DNA of 64,000 nucleotides from an uncultured Verrucomicrobiota bacterium (GTDB lineage: Bacteria; Verrucomicrobiota; Kiritimatiellia; CAIVKH01), in NCBI GenBank assembly GCA_937872895.1, contig CALMUP010000027.1:1-64000 (forward strand). Reading direction: 5' to 3'. Positions 1-8,061 of this stretch are shown here, in pieces. The notes under the pieces were generated by a model. That model was not told the origin of the DNA, made no database searches, and saw nothing but the letters and a program-made list of their open reading frames with translations. Each line of letters begins with the position of its first letter. The first letter of the stretch is position 1. The position numbers and the translations under genes were made by a program.

Positions 1-94
<94 letters not shown>

Positions 95-114
95 TGGCCG
101 GAAGAATCAATCGC

Positions 115-873
115 TCAGGGAAGGCTGCGGATCTCGTCATCGGTGAAACCGAGCACGCGCATGAGTGCGACGGATAACAACGCATTCCCGGCGTCGTTCA
201 TGTGTGTGCCGTCGGTGGTCAGCAGATTTCCCCGATGATCCGGCGGCTTGGCGGAGATGGCGCGCAAAAACATGGACCGCACATCAATAACACCAACATT
301 CAACTCCACCCCAAGCTCTTTCATGGCATCGCTGAAGAACTGAATGCGTATATTGGTCGGGGTCATGGGATCCTCACCCCAGATGGTCGGCGTCATAAAT
401 ACGGGTGTCGCCCCAATGCCCCGGATCAAGTCGACAACCCTTCGCAAGTCATCCTCGAATGCATCCACGAGTTTTGTTCTGTTGATGCGCTCGCTGGCGC
501 GATCATCGGCATTGTTTAATCCGATCATCACCACGACAATCGAGGGCCGGTGCGGTTCAACTAAACGGGGAAACGACTCGACCAGATCGCTGGACTTGAA
601 ACCCGCCCGACCGGCAATGACGATCTTGTCCATCAGCAGCGACGACCGCAAGCGCCTGATCGCCGCATCCACATTCCAGATGTATCCGCCAAATTGCGTG
701 ATGGAATCACCCATTACCGCGACAACCATCCCTGTGCTCAATGCCGGCAAGGCAGGACCCTCATACGTAAACCCTTCCGCCCAATTCAGCGATTGGCTGT
801 AGCGTGTTTCGGCGATACTTGGCAAGCAACCCGCCAAGGCTGCTGCAAGCACGAACACCCATCGCGACAACAT
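115..873 (-). CDS. SGNH/GDSL-family hydrolase lipoprotein
   Basis: A 252-residue protein. I start it at the ATG at 873 because the next residues form a lipoprotein signal with an LAGC lipobox (Cys16); a longer frame adds 36 non-signal residues. SGNH blocks are visible: GDSI at 55-58 (nucleophile Ser57), GLNN at 118-121 and DGTH at 221-224 (catalytic Asp and His). It lies 26 bp downstream of an MBOAT gene. MBOAT plus SGNH pairs (as in alginate AlgI with AlgX/AlgJ, or PatA/PatB) transfer acetyl groups to exported polysaccharide. Its role as the periplasmic partner in O-acetylation is inferred from that pairing. It could also act as an esterase. Confidence 0.85.
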   Translation of the reverse strand: MLSRWVFVLAAALAGCLPSIAETRYSQSLNWAEGFTYEGPALPALSTGMVVAVMGDSITQFGGYIWNVDAAIRRLRSSLLMDKIVIAGRAGFKSSDLVESFPRLVEPHRPSIVVVMIGLNNADDRASERINRTKLVDAFEDDLRRVVDLIRGIGATPVFMTPTIWGEDPMTPTNIRIQFFSDAMKELGVELNVGVIDVRSMFLRAISAKPPDHRGNLLTTDGTHMNDAGNALLSVALMRVLGFTDDEIRSLP

Positions 874-899
874 TGTTGAACGATCCACGAGCAGGACTC

Positions 900-2315
900 C
901 TAAAACTGGAAATACAGGAACGGCGACGCGCTGTTGACGAGAATGGTCAACACGGACACGACAAACAATACCGACAACCAAAGTGTCCAGCCCCAGCGCG
1001 GCTCATGGCGGATCTCCCACGTGTTGGCGCGGCACCAGGCCAGCGCCACCGCCACCGGCAGCATGACCAGCGGCAGCGACCACACGACCACGCCTGACCC
1101 CGTTCCCCACCCCTGCAAGCCAACCATGCCCGCATACACGGACCAGGCCTGGTCCATCGACCCCGCCCGGAACACCACCCACCCGAGCATCACCAGCACA
1201 AACGTACCCGCACGCTGAACCACCACCGGAGCGCGCGCCCACCAACCCTGTTTACCTGCGGCTCGCTCCAGTGCGAGCAACCCCCCGTGAAAGAATCCCC
1301 AGGCGACAAAGGTCCAGTTCGCCCCGTGCCACAAGCCGCCCAGCAGCATGGTCAGCATCAGGTTGATGTAGGTGCGCACCGGCCCATGCCGGTTTCCACC
1401 CAGCGGAATGTAGAGGTAATCGCGCAACCACGTGGACAACGAAATATGCCAGCGACGCCAGAAGTCCGTGATGCTGACCGCCTTGTAGGGCGAATGGAAA
1501 TTCTGCGGCATCTGGAAGCCGAACAGCAACCCCAATCCGACCGCCATGTCGGAGTAGCCGCTGAAGTCAAAATAGATCTGCATCGTGTAGGCGAGCACAC
1601 CGACCCAGGCATCGATGAACCCCGGCGCGGTGGACCCGAAGGCCGCATCGACCAGCGGAGCGACCCCGTCGGCGATCAACACCTTCTTGGCGAAACCCAG
1701 GACGAAGAACGAACACCCGGTGAACGCGCGCGCCCAGCTGTGCTCGCGGTACACCAGTTGCTCGGCGAGTTCGTGGTACCGCACGATCGGACCGGCCACC
1801 AGTTGCGGGAACAACGAAACATAGCAGGCGAAGTCCATGAACGATCGCGTCGGCTTGGCCTGCCCGCGGTACAGGTCGATCGCGTAACTCATGCTCTGGA
1901 AGGTGTAGAAGGAGATGCCGACCGGGAGGACGAGGTGAAGGAGGGGAAGAAACGAGGTGTCGGGTGTCGGGTTTCCGGTTTCAGCAAAGAACGCGGAAAG
2001 ACCGTAATTCACCGTCGAGGCGAACATGTCGAAGTACTTGAAGAAGCCGAGCAGTGACAGGTTGCTCACCACCGACATCAGCATCCACTGCTTCCGCCCG
2101 CGCGACGAGGTGGCGGAGGCAATCCCCTTCCCCGCCCCGTAGTCAATGAGCGTGGACAGCAACATCAGGCCGCAGAACCGGTAGTCCCACCAGCCATAGA
2201 AGAAGTAACTGGCCAGGGTCAGGAACGTTGTCCGCCACCGTGCCGGCAACAGGTAGTACCCGGCCAGCACGACCGGGAGGAACAGGAAGATAAACTCGTA
2301 GCTGCTGAAGATCAT
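900..2315 (-). CDS. MBOAT-family O-acyltransferase (AlgI-like)
   Basis: A 471-residue polytopic membrane protein of the AlgI/DltB family, which passes acyl groups across the inner membrane for polysaccharide O-acetylation. The family signatures are clear: FWRRWHISLS around residues 285-294 and WHGANW at 329-334, with the expected catalytic His330. It begins at an ATG at 2315, precedes the SGNH gene and probably forms a pair with it. Residues about 111-122 (ETGNPTPDTS) are extra relative to a usual AlgI loop. They are encoded by a 7-nt word array at 1954-1984, apparently inserted in frame without disturbing the membrane core. Confidence 0.92.
   Translation of the reverse strand: MIFSSYEFIFLFLPVVLAGYYLLPARWRTTFLTLASYFFYGWWDYRFCGLMLLSTLIDYGAGKGIASATSSRGRKQWMLMSVVSNLSLLGFFKYFDMFASTVNYGLSAFFAETGNPTPDTSFLPLLHLVLPVGISFYTFQSMSYAIDLYRGQAKPTRSFMDFACYVSLFPQLVAGPIVRYHELAEQLVYREHSWARAFTGCSFFVLGFAKKVLIADGVAPLVDAAFGSTAPGFIDAWVGVLAYTMQIYFDFSGYSDMAVGLGLLFGFQMPQNFHSPYKAVSITDFWRRWHISLSTWLRDYLYIPLGGNRHGPVRTYINLMLTMLLGGLWHGANWTFVAWGFFHGGLLALERAAGKQGWWARAPVVVQRAGTFVLVMLGWVVFRAGSMDQAWSVYAGMVGLQGWGTGSGVVVWSLPLVMLPVAVALAWCRANTWEIRHEPRWGWTLWLSVLFVVSVLTILVNSASPFLYFQF
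1954..1984. repeat. In-frame heptad array (GGGTGTC words)
   Basis: On the plus strand, GGT recurs at 1956, 1963, 1970 and 1977, an exact 7-nt register (GGTGTCG, GGTGTCG, GGTTTCC, GGTTTCA). It lies inside the MBOAT gene in a predicted loop and keeps the frame open. The same word style recurs in pseC at about 40922-40960. Confidence 0.6.
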
Positions 2316-2328
2316 ACGGCGATTATTT

Positions 2329-2417
2329 TACCACCCGCTTCGCTGGAGGAAGAGGAGGAAGAAGAGAGGTTTTTTTCCCCTCATCCCGCTCATCCCTCTC
2401 CAGCGAAGCGGGTGGTA
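2329..2417. repeat. Palindromic intergenic element, 19-bp perfect arms, 9-nt words
   Basis: A 19-bp perfect inverted repeat (2329-2347 and 2399-2417, arm starting TACCACCCGCTTCGCT) flanks a 51-bp loop. Inside the left arm the 9-mer GGAGGAAGA is repeated at 2345 and 2354. It fills the gap between the deacetylase and MBOAT genes. A second copy with the same outer arm and a 28-bp stem is at 41668-41765. The structure could end or attenuate transcription, but no poly-U tail follows on the coding strand. Confidence 0.8.
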
Positions 2418-2461
2418 ACTCGTGATCATGATTCGAGCGAATGGCTGCAGGCACGACGCAA

Positions 2462-3394
2462 TCACCCTTGGTTGCTGCTCGGGACCGCTCGTCCAAACCA
2501 ACCGGAACTGATCGCGTCGAGGTTGGCAACCGAGCGGCCACCGTTGACGTCCAGGCGGTGCAAGGACCAGGGATCGGTACCCGGCGGATTGATTCCCATG
2601 CGCGTGGTGACCGCGCCCGCGATGCCGTGCGCACGCAACATCGCCTGAACCGTATCGTGATGTTCCGCGTGTGGTTCGCTGCCATAGGGGTACGCAAACA
2701 ATGGCAATGGCCGAATGCCCCACGAACGCCATGCCTCGGCACTCCGATGCAGATCCTTCGCGAGATCCTCCGGCTGCTCCACCCCGCAGGCGAGGTGCGC
2801 GTGTCCGTGCCATCCGATCTCCAGGCCTGCAGCAGCACATGCAGGGAACCGCTCGGGACGCAGGAATGCGAACGGCGATGCGACGGATGGATCGATCTCG
2901 GCACGCTGCACCACACGCGGCTGCTTCACCAGGGCCTGCTCGCGGTGCAGCACCTCGGCGGGCGACACACCCGCCTCCGCGGCGAGCGCCCGCGCCTGGT
3001 ACCACCAGGGCCGCTCCGAACCATCGACAAAGCCGGTGCTGACAAACACCACCGCAGGGACCCCGTGGCGTTGAAGAATCGGCGCCGCCACCTCAAGGTT
3101 GTTGGCATACCCGTCGTCGAAGGTAACCAGGGCCGCACGGGAAGGCCATGCACCACCCGTCCGGATCGCGGCGACCAGATCGGAACCCCGGATGACCCGG
3201 TACCGGGACGCGATCCAGGCGACCTGCTGTTCGAACAGGACCGGATCGACCTGCAACCGATCAACATTGAGCACCGGATCGTCGCACCGCTGCACCCCGT
3301 GGAAGGTGAAGATGCGCAACGAGGATGCGGTGAACCGGCGGCCCACGTGGAACACTCCGGTCGCTGCGGCGAGGGAGAAGAGTGCTTGTTTCAT
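2462..3394 (-). CDS. Polysaccharide deacetylase family protein (NodB homology)
   Basis: A 310-residue carbohydrate esterase 4-type protein. The NodB motif TFDDGY at 91-96 supplies the catalytic base Asp and a metal-binding Asp, and FHGV near residue 31 is also typical. Such enzymes remove N-acetyl groups from amino sugars in a polysaccharide or glycan precursor. No convincing signal peptide is seen, so it may act on a cytoplasmic or lipid-linked substrate. The start is the ATG at 3394. It is the last gene before the O-acetylation pair and is separated from it by a palindromic repeat. Confidence 0.85.
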   Translation of the reverse strand: MKQALFSLAAATGVFHVGRRFTASSLRIFTFHGVQRCDDPVLNVDRLQVDPVLFEQQVAWIASRYRVIRGSDLVAAIRTGGAWPSRAALVTFDDGYANNLEVAAPILQRHGVPAVVFVSTGFVDGSERPWWYQARALAAEAGVSPAEVLHREQALVKQPRVVQRAEIDPSVASPFAFLRPERFPACAAAGLEIGWHGHAHLACGVEQPEDLAKDLHRSAEAWRSWGIRPLPLFAYPYGSEPHAEHHDTVQAMLRAHGIAGAVTTRMGINPPGTDPWSLHRLDVNGGRSVANLDAISSGWFGRAVPSSNQG

Positions 3395-3400
3395 GACAGA

Positions 3401-3496
3401 CCACCCACCCCGTCGCTTCGCGCCACCCCTCCGAGGAGGGGAGTACCCCTGTAAATCCCCTCCCTGGAGGGGTGGCCGCAGGCTGGGGTGGGTTCG
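3401..3496. repeat. 96-bp direct repeat, copy 1, flanking DUF559 gene
   Basis: This copy is in the same orientation as 3893-3988, and the two differ at only two positions that I can see (near 3475 and 3484). Each copy is itself an imperfect palindrome: it opens CCACCCACCCCG, closes CGGGGTGGGTTCG or nearly so, and has GGAGGGG/CCCCTCC complements inside. Together the copies bracket the DUF559 gene. Confidence 0.9.
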
Positions 3497-3502
3497 GGTG
3501 TC

Positions 3503-3886
3503 TTACGCACAACCATCCCGCTCCATGTGATCACGGATCCACTGTTCCATCCGCCACACCACACCATCCAGATCATTTTTCACTTCACGATCCCAACAGC
3601 GCACAAACCGTACGCCCAGCGCTTCCAGCCGTTGTTGCCGTTCGGCATCCGCACGTTCTTTCTGGTTGTGCGAGGCCCCATCTACTTCAACCGACAGCAT
3701 CAGATCCTTGCTGAAGAAATCTACAATGTACCGGTCAATCGGGCGTTGACGATCAAAGTCGTACCCCATGACCCCACCACCTTTGAGCCGCTTCCACAAC
3801 AGCACTTCCGCCAAGGTCATATTCTGGCGAAGGTTCCGTGCGAGTTCCTTGAGGTAGGGTTCGTAGGGAAGGATGTCTCGTTTCAT
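3503..3886 (-). CDS. DUF559 endonuclease-fold protein
   Basis: A 127-residue stand-alone DUF559 protein, the usual length for the family, which has a VSR/PD-(D/E)xK nuclease-like fold. Conserved parts visible are the N-terminal helix region (residues 10-35), IVDFF at 54-58, VEVDGASH at 66-73 and the basic ERQQRLEALGVRFVR segment near 82-96. Asp56, Glu67 and Asp69 are the likely metal ligands. Function in the cell is not established for the family. Here it is unrelated to its glycosyl-gene neighbours and is framed by two 96-bp direct repeats, so it looks like cargo of a small mobile unit. Confidence 0.88.
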   Translation of the reverse strand: MKRDILPYEPYLKELARNLRQNMTLAEVLLWKRLKGGGVMGYDFDRQRPIDRYIVDFFSKDLMLSVEVDGASHNQKERADAERQQRLEALGVRFVRCWDREVKNDLDGVVWRMEQWIRDHMERDGCA

Positions 3887-3892
3887 GCCACA

Positions 3893-3988
3893 CCACCCAC
3901 CCCGTCGCTTCGCGCCACCCCTCCGAGGAGGGGAGTACCCCTGTAAATCCCCTCCCTGGAGGGGTGTCCGCAGGCCGGGGTGGGTTCG
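3893..3988. repeat. 96-bp direct repeat, copy 2, flanking DUF559 gene
   Basis: Near-identical to 3401-3496 and in the same orientation. Its left end begins only a few bases upstream of the DUF559 start codon and its right end abuts the stop codon of the GT4 gene at 3989. Near identity in sequence between the copies suggests recent duplication or ongoing gene conversion. Confidence 0.9.
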
Positions 3989-5200
3989 TTACGTTTCACG
4001 TCGATGGCCCAGCAATCCGTACAGGCGTCCGATGATCGCCCGCCAGGAGTAATGTTCGACGATGCAGCGGCGGGCATTCGCACCAAGCCGCGCCGCCTCG
4101 GCCGGATCATCGAGCAGCCGCGCCACCGCCCGAGCTATCGCCTCGGCACCCTCCGCCACCAGGACCGATTCGCCATTCACCGCCTGCGGGATTCCGTCCA
4201 TGCTCAACGGCGTGGCCACGATCCCCTTCTCCATGGCCATGGCCTGCAGCACCTTGTTCTTGATCCCGGTCCCGCTGATCGCCGGGCTCACATACACCGC
4301 GGCCGAGCGCAGGTATGGACGAATATCGTCGACAAAACCGGTGACCACCACGCCCGCGTGGTCGCGGGCCAGCGCCTTCACCTCGTCGCTCGGATAGGCC
4401 CCGACGACCGCACAGCCAACGTGGGGGTGGGTTCGGCGCAGGATCGGCAACACCTCGCGCACAAAGTACACCGCGGCCGCGGCGTTCGGCGCATAGTTCA
4501 TCGTGCCGGTAATCGCGATCACCGGATCGCGAGGCGCGTGCAGCAGCCCGGGGCCATCCGGCGTGAAAAACGAGGTGTCCACCCCCTGCGGAATGATCTC
4601 GATGTTGCGGCAGCCCAGCGTGTCCTCGACCTGCTTCCGGTCCGCCGCCGAGACAAACAGCACATGATCGAACGCCGCGAACATGCGCCGCTCATACCGC
4701 TCGTATTTGGCCGCCTCCAGCCGCATGCTCAAGGCCTTGGCACGCGATGCACAAACCTTCGCCTCGCGCCGCAACTGGATGAACAGCGGATCGTCGGTGT
4801 TGAGGATCTTCGGCAGCGGGATATCGTGGCAGTACTGCGCCATGTGCAACTGGTCGCACAGCACGGCATTGAAGGTGCCTTCCCGCAACACCTGCCGCAC
4901 CGCCAACAGCATCGCGGGATCGTGGTAACGGCAGATCGTGGCCGGGGTTGACTGCAACCGCAACGCGATCTTTTCCGCGGTGGTCATCACCCGGTCGGGA
5001 TTCATGGGGACCGGGATCACCCGGCAGCCGAATTCCTCCATGACCCGCAGGAACTGGCCATTGCTACCCGGCTCGACGATGGTCACCACGGTGACCGAAA
5101 CACCGAGTGCCCGCAACTCGCGCAGGAAGTTGCAGGTGCGGATCGACTGACCGCCGACCAGCGGGAATACGAATCCGGGCGTTACAAACAGCAGGTTCAT
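3989..5200 (-). CDS. Glycosyltransferase family 4
   Basis: A 403-residue GT-B fold glycosyltransferase. The N-terminal acceptor domain begins MNLLFVTPGFVFPLVGG, with the glycine loop typical of GT4. The C-terminal donor domain contains IPQGVDTSFF (about 210-220) and GTGIKNKVLQAMAMEKG, the E-x7-E-like nucleotide-sugar region. The overall pattern resembles GT4 enzymes of exopolysaccharide loci. Donor and acceptor cannot be read from sequence. The ATG at 5200 lies 10 bp after the upstream methyltransferase gene, in an operon with it. Confidence 0.88.
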   Translation of the reverse strand: MNLLFVTPGFVFPLVGGQSIRTCNFLRELRALGVSVTVVTIVEPGSNGQFLRVMEEFGCRVIPVPMNPDRVMTTAEKIALRLQSTPATICRYHDPAMLLAVRQVLREGTFNAVLCDQLHMAQYCHDIPLPKILNTDDPLFIQLRREAKVCASRAKALSMRLEAAKYERYERRMFAAFDHVLFVSAADRKQVEDTLGCRNIEIIPQGVDTSFFTPDGPGLLHAPRDPVIAITGTMNYAPNAAAAVYFVREVLPILRRTHPHVGCAVVGAYPSDEVKALARDHAGVVVTGFVDDIRPYLRSAAVYVSPAISGTGIKNKVLQAMAMEKGIVATPLSMDGIPQAVNGESVLVAEGAEAIARAVARLLDDPAEAARLGANARRCIVEHYSWRAIIGRLYGLLGHRRET

Positions 5201-5210
5201 GGTGACCCGA

Positions 5211-5975
5211 TCAATCCTTGTTTCCCTTTACGACAACAGTCACGATTTCACCCGGATCAACCCCCTCACCCAACGAGTGGCCGGGAACCTTGACCAACGG
5301 ACGTAGCCGCTCCGACGGGATCGAAAAGGGCGGAGCGTCCAGGTAGATGCCCGAATTGAAATACGCCCGGATGTCCGCCCCCGCCATCTTGTCGAGGTTC
5401 CTGGCGGTCAGCAGTTCCGGTCGCGGTTGATGCTCGGTGATGACAATATAGCGGTAGGTAGCCAACGCCTTCTGCAGCACCGCAGCCACGTGCTGGTTGG
5501 ACAGGTGCTGGAGGATCTGGCGCAAGGTACAGACATCACCCTCCGGCAGTGGTTCGGCGGTAATGTCCAACTGGCGGAAACGAACATGCGCCCCTCCGTG
5601 CTTCCGGTTGTTGTGATCAACAACGTCCTGCACAATGTCGATGCCGGTATAGTCCGTGGTCAGGTCAATCAGTTGACGACTGACCCGGAAATCGCCGCAC
5701 CCGAGATCAACCAGTCGGCGCTGATCCGACGGGAGTGATCCGAGGAATCCACGCAAGGCCTCAATGTACGGCTGCACGATGCCTTCGTTGGTGCTGCCTT
5801 CACCCGAGCAAAGGTCGTCCTGGCCACCACCCCATGCCCCCTTGCGGTAGATGGCGGTAAAGGTTTCCTGCAACGAGACCGCCTGGGATACCGGGCGCTT
5901 CCGGTATCGCATGTAACGGATCCATCCGGAGACTCGCGGCCCCAACAACGACTTCATCCATGCTTTGACGCTCAT
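5211..5975 (-). CDS. Class I SAM-dependent methyltransferase
   Basis: A 254-residue protein with the SAM-binding motif VDLGCGDFRV near residues 90-100 and acidic GIDIVQD in the next strand. I place the start at the ATG at 5975. It overlaps the upstream stop as ATGA and has AGGAG about 8 nt before it; a longer frame adds 20 residues without support. It probably methylates a sugar or lipid-linked intermediate of the surface glycan, judging only by context. Substrate unknown. Confidence 0.85.
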   Translation of the reverse strand: MSVKAWMKSLLGPRVSGWIRYMRYRKRPVSQAVSLQETFTAIYRKGAWGGGQDDLCSGEGSTNEGIVQPYIEALRGFLGSLPSDQRRLVDLGCGDFRVSRQLIDLTTDYTGIDIVQDVVDHNNRKHGGAHVRFRQLDITAEPLPEGDVCTLRQILQHLSNQHVAAVLQKALATYRYIVITEHQPRPELLTARNLDKMAGADIRAYFNSGIYLDAPPFSIPSERLRPLVKVPGHSLGEGVDPGEIVTVVVKGNKD

Positions 5976-7114
5976 GTGGTGCTCCTGATGATCCCGCGCA
6001 GCGAGGATTCCAACCGCTCCGCGCAATGGCTCCATGTATAACGGGAAAGGACATACGCTCGTCCAGCCGCACCGCGCTCACGGCGGTAGGCATCGCGCGC
6101 ATCCAGATCCTCCATGACCGCCGCCAGTGCGCCGACATCCCGCAAAGGGAAATACTCCACCCGGTCCCCATACACTTCACGCAGAATGGGAATATCCGAG
6201 CAGACCGCCGGAATGCCACACGCCAAGGCCTCGCCCGGCGGCATGCCGAATCCCTCGAACGAGGTCGGAAATACCAGAAAACGGCAGCCGCGAATCAGTT
6301 GCCACTTCTGCGCGTCGGTGACGTGGCCGGCAAAGTCGGCGACCACGCCTCGTTCAACGGCGCGACGACGCAACTCCGCCTCGTCATGGCCGCGCCCGGC
6401 GATGACCAGGCGGGGCGCTCGCTTCATCCGGGCGACCGCATCAATCAGATCATGGACGTTCTTCGTGACATCCAGCCTTCCGATGTAGAGGATATAATCG
6501 CCGAGAGCGTGATCCGAGCGCGGCGGTCCCGGATCATCGAGGCCGGCATAGACGGCGGGTTCAACCGGACGACCCGTCCACGAGGCCACCTCGACGCGGG
6601 TAAGCTCGGAGTTGGGAAGCAACTGTGCCGCCCGGCGATACACCTCGCGGACCTCTTCCCACTCGCGACGAACCGGACCGATATTGACCTGATCAAACAA
6701 CCGGCCAAGATCGCGGCTCATCCACTCGGGCGTTTCAAACACCACGTGCGCACTGGGCAGGCCGGCGCCTTGGGCCAGGCGGTCGGCCAGGATGGCGGAC
6801 CGTTTGGAATAACCGATGACGACTTCTGGACGCGAACGCGCAGAGCGAAGCCGGGGCAGAATCACCAGGCGCGCATGGTGATCACCCCACATCCGGTTCA
6901 AACGGCCTGCCCCGCGGAACGAGGGCGACAAGGCGCCGCGAAACCGCCACCGCAAACCGGGCGCGTCCTGCATGCGGTCCATGAATTCCTTGCGGAACTG
7001 CCCATAGACGTCCACGTCGTGGCCGCGCAAGGCCAGATGTTCCGCGTATTTGAACTGGGCGTAATCACCCCCGCCGATCTGCCAGGCGTTTTCAATGATG
7101 AAACAAAGCTTCAT
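5972..7114 (-). CDS. Glycosyltransferase family 4
   Basis: A 380-residue GT-B glycosyltransferase. The N-terminal glycine-rich loop (IGGGDYAQFKYAEHL) and the C-terminal motif SFEGFGMPPGEALACGIPAV with an E-x7-E pattern place it in GT4. IGRLDVTKN and VIAGRG in the donor domain are also typical. It overlaps the genes on both sides by ATGA (start at 7114 with the upstream stop, stop at 5972 with the downstream start), so the three are translationally coupled. Sugar specificity is unknown. Confidence 0.9.
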   Translation of the reverse strand: MKLCFIIENAWQIGGGDYAQFKYAEHLALRGHDVDVYGQFRKEFMDRMQDAPGLRWRFRGALSPSFRGAGRLNRMWGDHHARLVILPRLRSARSRPEVVIGYSKRSAILADRLAQGAGLPSAHVVFETPEWMSRDLGRLFDQVNIGPVRREWEEVREVYRRAAQLLPNSELTRVEVASWTGRPVEPAVYAGLDDPGPPRSDHALGDYILYIGRLDVTKNVHDLIDAVARMKRAPRLVIAGRGHDEAELRRRAVERGVVADFAGHVTDAQKWQLIRGCRFLVFPTSFEGFGMPPGEALACGIPAVCSDIPILREVYGDRVEYFPLRDVGALAAVMEDLDARDAYRRERGAAGRAYVLSRYTWSHCAERLESSLRGIIRSTT

Positions 7115-8058
7115 GCCGAAGGCTTCCGCAACAGATAGGCTTTTGATCCCCGGATGAATTCGAACAGCAGCGGGAACCGCCGTAGAAACGGAAGATGGTT
7201 GACCAGTGGCTTCTCGTCGGCGTATGCGACGTCGCGTTCGATCTCGAAGCCCGCCTCAACGATCATCCGGTCCACCTCGGCCATACGCACCCGGTTGAGG
7301 CTGGGCAATCCCATGCCGTATTCGAAAAAGTCAGGCGCTTCATCCAGGTGATGCTCGCGCAAGGTCTCCCGCCAAGCCCGCTTCCAGTAGATCTCCAATG
7401 CCGCTTCCGAGAAGAACAACAAGGGCCACGGCACCAGGATGTAATGACCAAGATGCGAACCGTAGCGGCAGCGGATCGAGTCGATGGTGAAGTAGAAGCG
7501 ACCTCCCGGCTTCAGGACCCGCCGGAGTTCCGCCAGTGCTAGGGGAATATCCATCAGATGTTCGAACACCACCTGGCTGACGATGGCGTCGAACGTGGCA
7601 TCCGGGAAGGGCAGCTGATAGACCGAACCCTCGAGGTATTCGACTCCGGAGAGCGGCCGGCGCTCCAGTTCCTGGTGGGCATACGCGATGGAGCTGGCGG
7701 CAATATCGAGCCCGACCGCCCTGGTTGCCCCGAGTTCGCGGACACGCCGGGTCAGTTTCCCATGGCCGCAACCCACATCCAGAACCGCCAGTCCCGCCAC
7801 CCATTCATCACGAAGGCCGAGTTTGCGGCCAAGCGTACGGAAGTCATCAACATCGAGGTAGGCGTAATAGGCATCACGGTCCAGAAACGGTTCGATGGGA
7901 ATCCGCGGCCGGAACAACCGGTTGGCCCACCCGATCAAAACAACCTCCAGCTTCAGCGCCATGGAGGAGGATACCCAGCTGGCCACGCGCGTAATCACGG
8001 GAACCGGGAGCAACACCGCCAACCGCAGATAGACCAGTATGTACCGAATGGTTTCCAT
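7111..8058 (-). CDS. Class I SAM-dependent methyltransferase
   Basis: A 315-residue methyltransferase with motif I VLDVGCGHGKLTRRV (about 92-106), the post-I acidic GLDIA and the LKPGGRFYF strand. The first 40 residues are hydrophobic and may hold the enzyme at the membrane. It belongs to the Methyltransf_11/UbiE-like group. It starts 3 bp after the CapK-like gene and overlaps the following GT4 by ATGA, suggesting tight co-expression. It may modify a sugar on a lipid carrier; this is inference. Confidence 0.85.
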   Translation of the reverse strand: METIRYILVYLRLAVLLPVPVITRVASWVSSSMALKLEVVLIGWANRLFRPRIPIEPFLDRDAYYAYLDVDDFRTLGRKLGLRDEWVAGLAVLDVGCGHGKLTRRVRELGATRAVGLDIAASSIAYAHQELERRPLSGVEYLEGSVYQLPFPDATFDAIVSQVVFEHLMDIPLALAELRRVLKPGGRFYFTIDSIRCRYGSHLGHYILVPWPLLFFSEAALEIYWKRAWRETLREHHLDEAPDFFEYGMGLPSLNRVRMAEVDRMIVEAGFEIERDVAYADEKPLVNHLPFLRRFPLLFEFIRGSKAYLLRKPSA

Positions 8059-8061
8059 GGC

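Noticed and set aside
2323-3005. Alternative minus-strand frames overlapping the deacetylase gene
   Set aside because: They are Arg/Gly/Ala-rich, begin within the real gene and carry no domain.
3401-3988. Insertion sequence with DUF559 as transposase
   Set aside because: DUF559 lacks transposase motifs; I see 96-bp direct repeats but no terminal inverted repeats with short target duplications.
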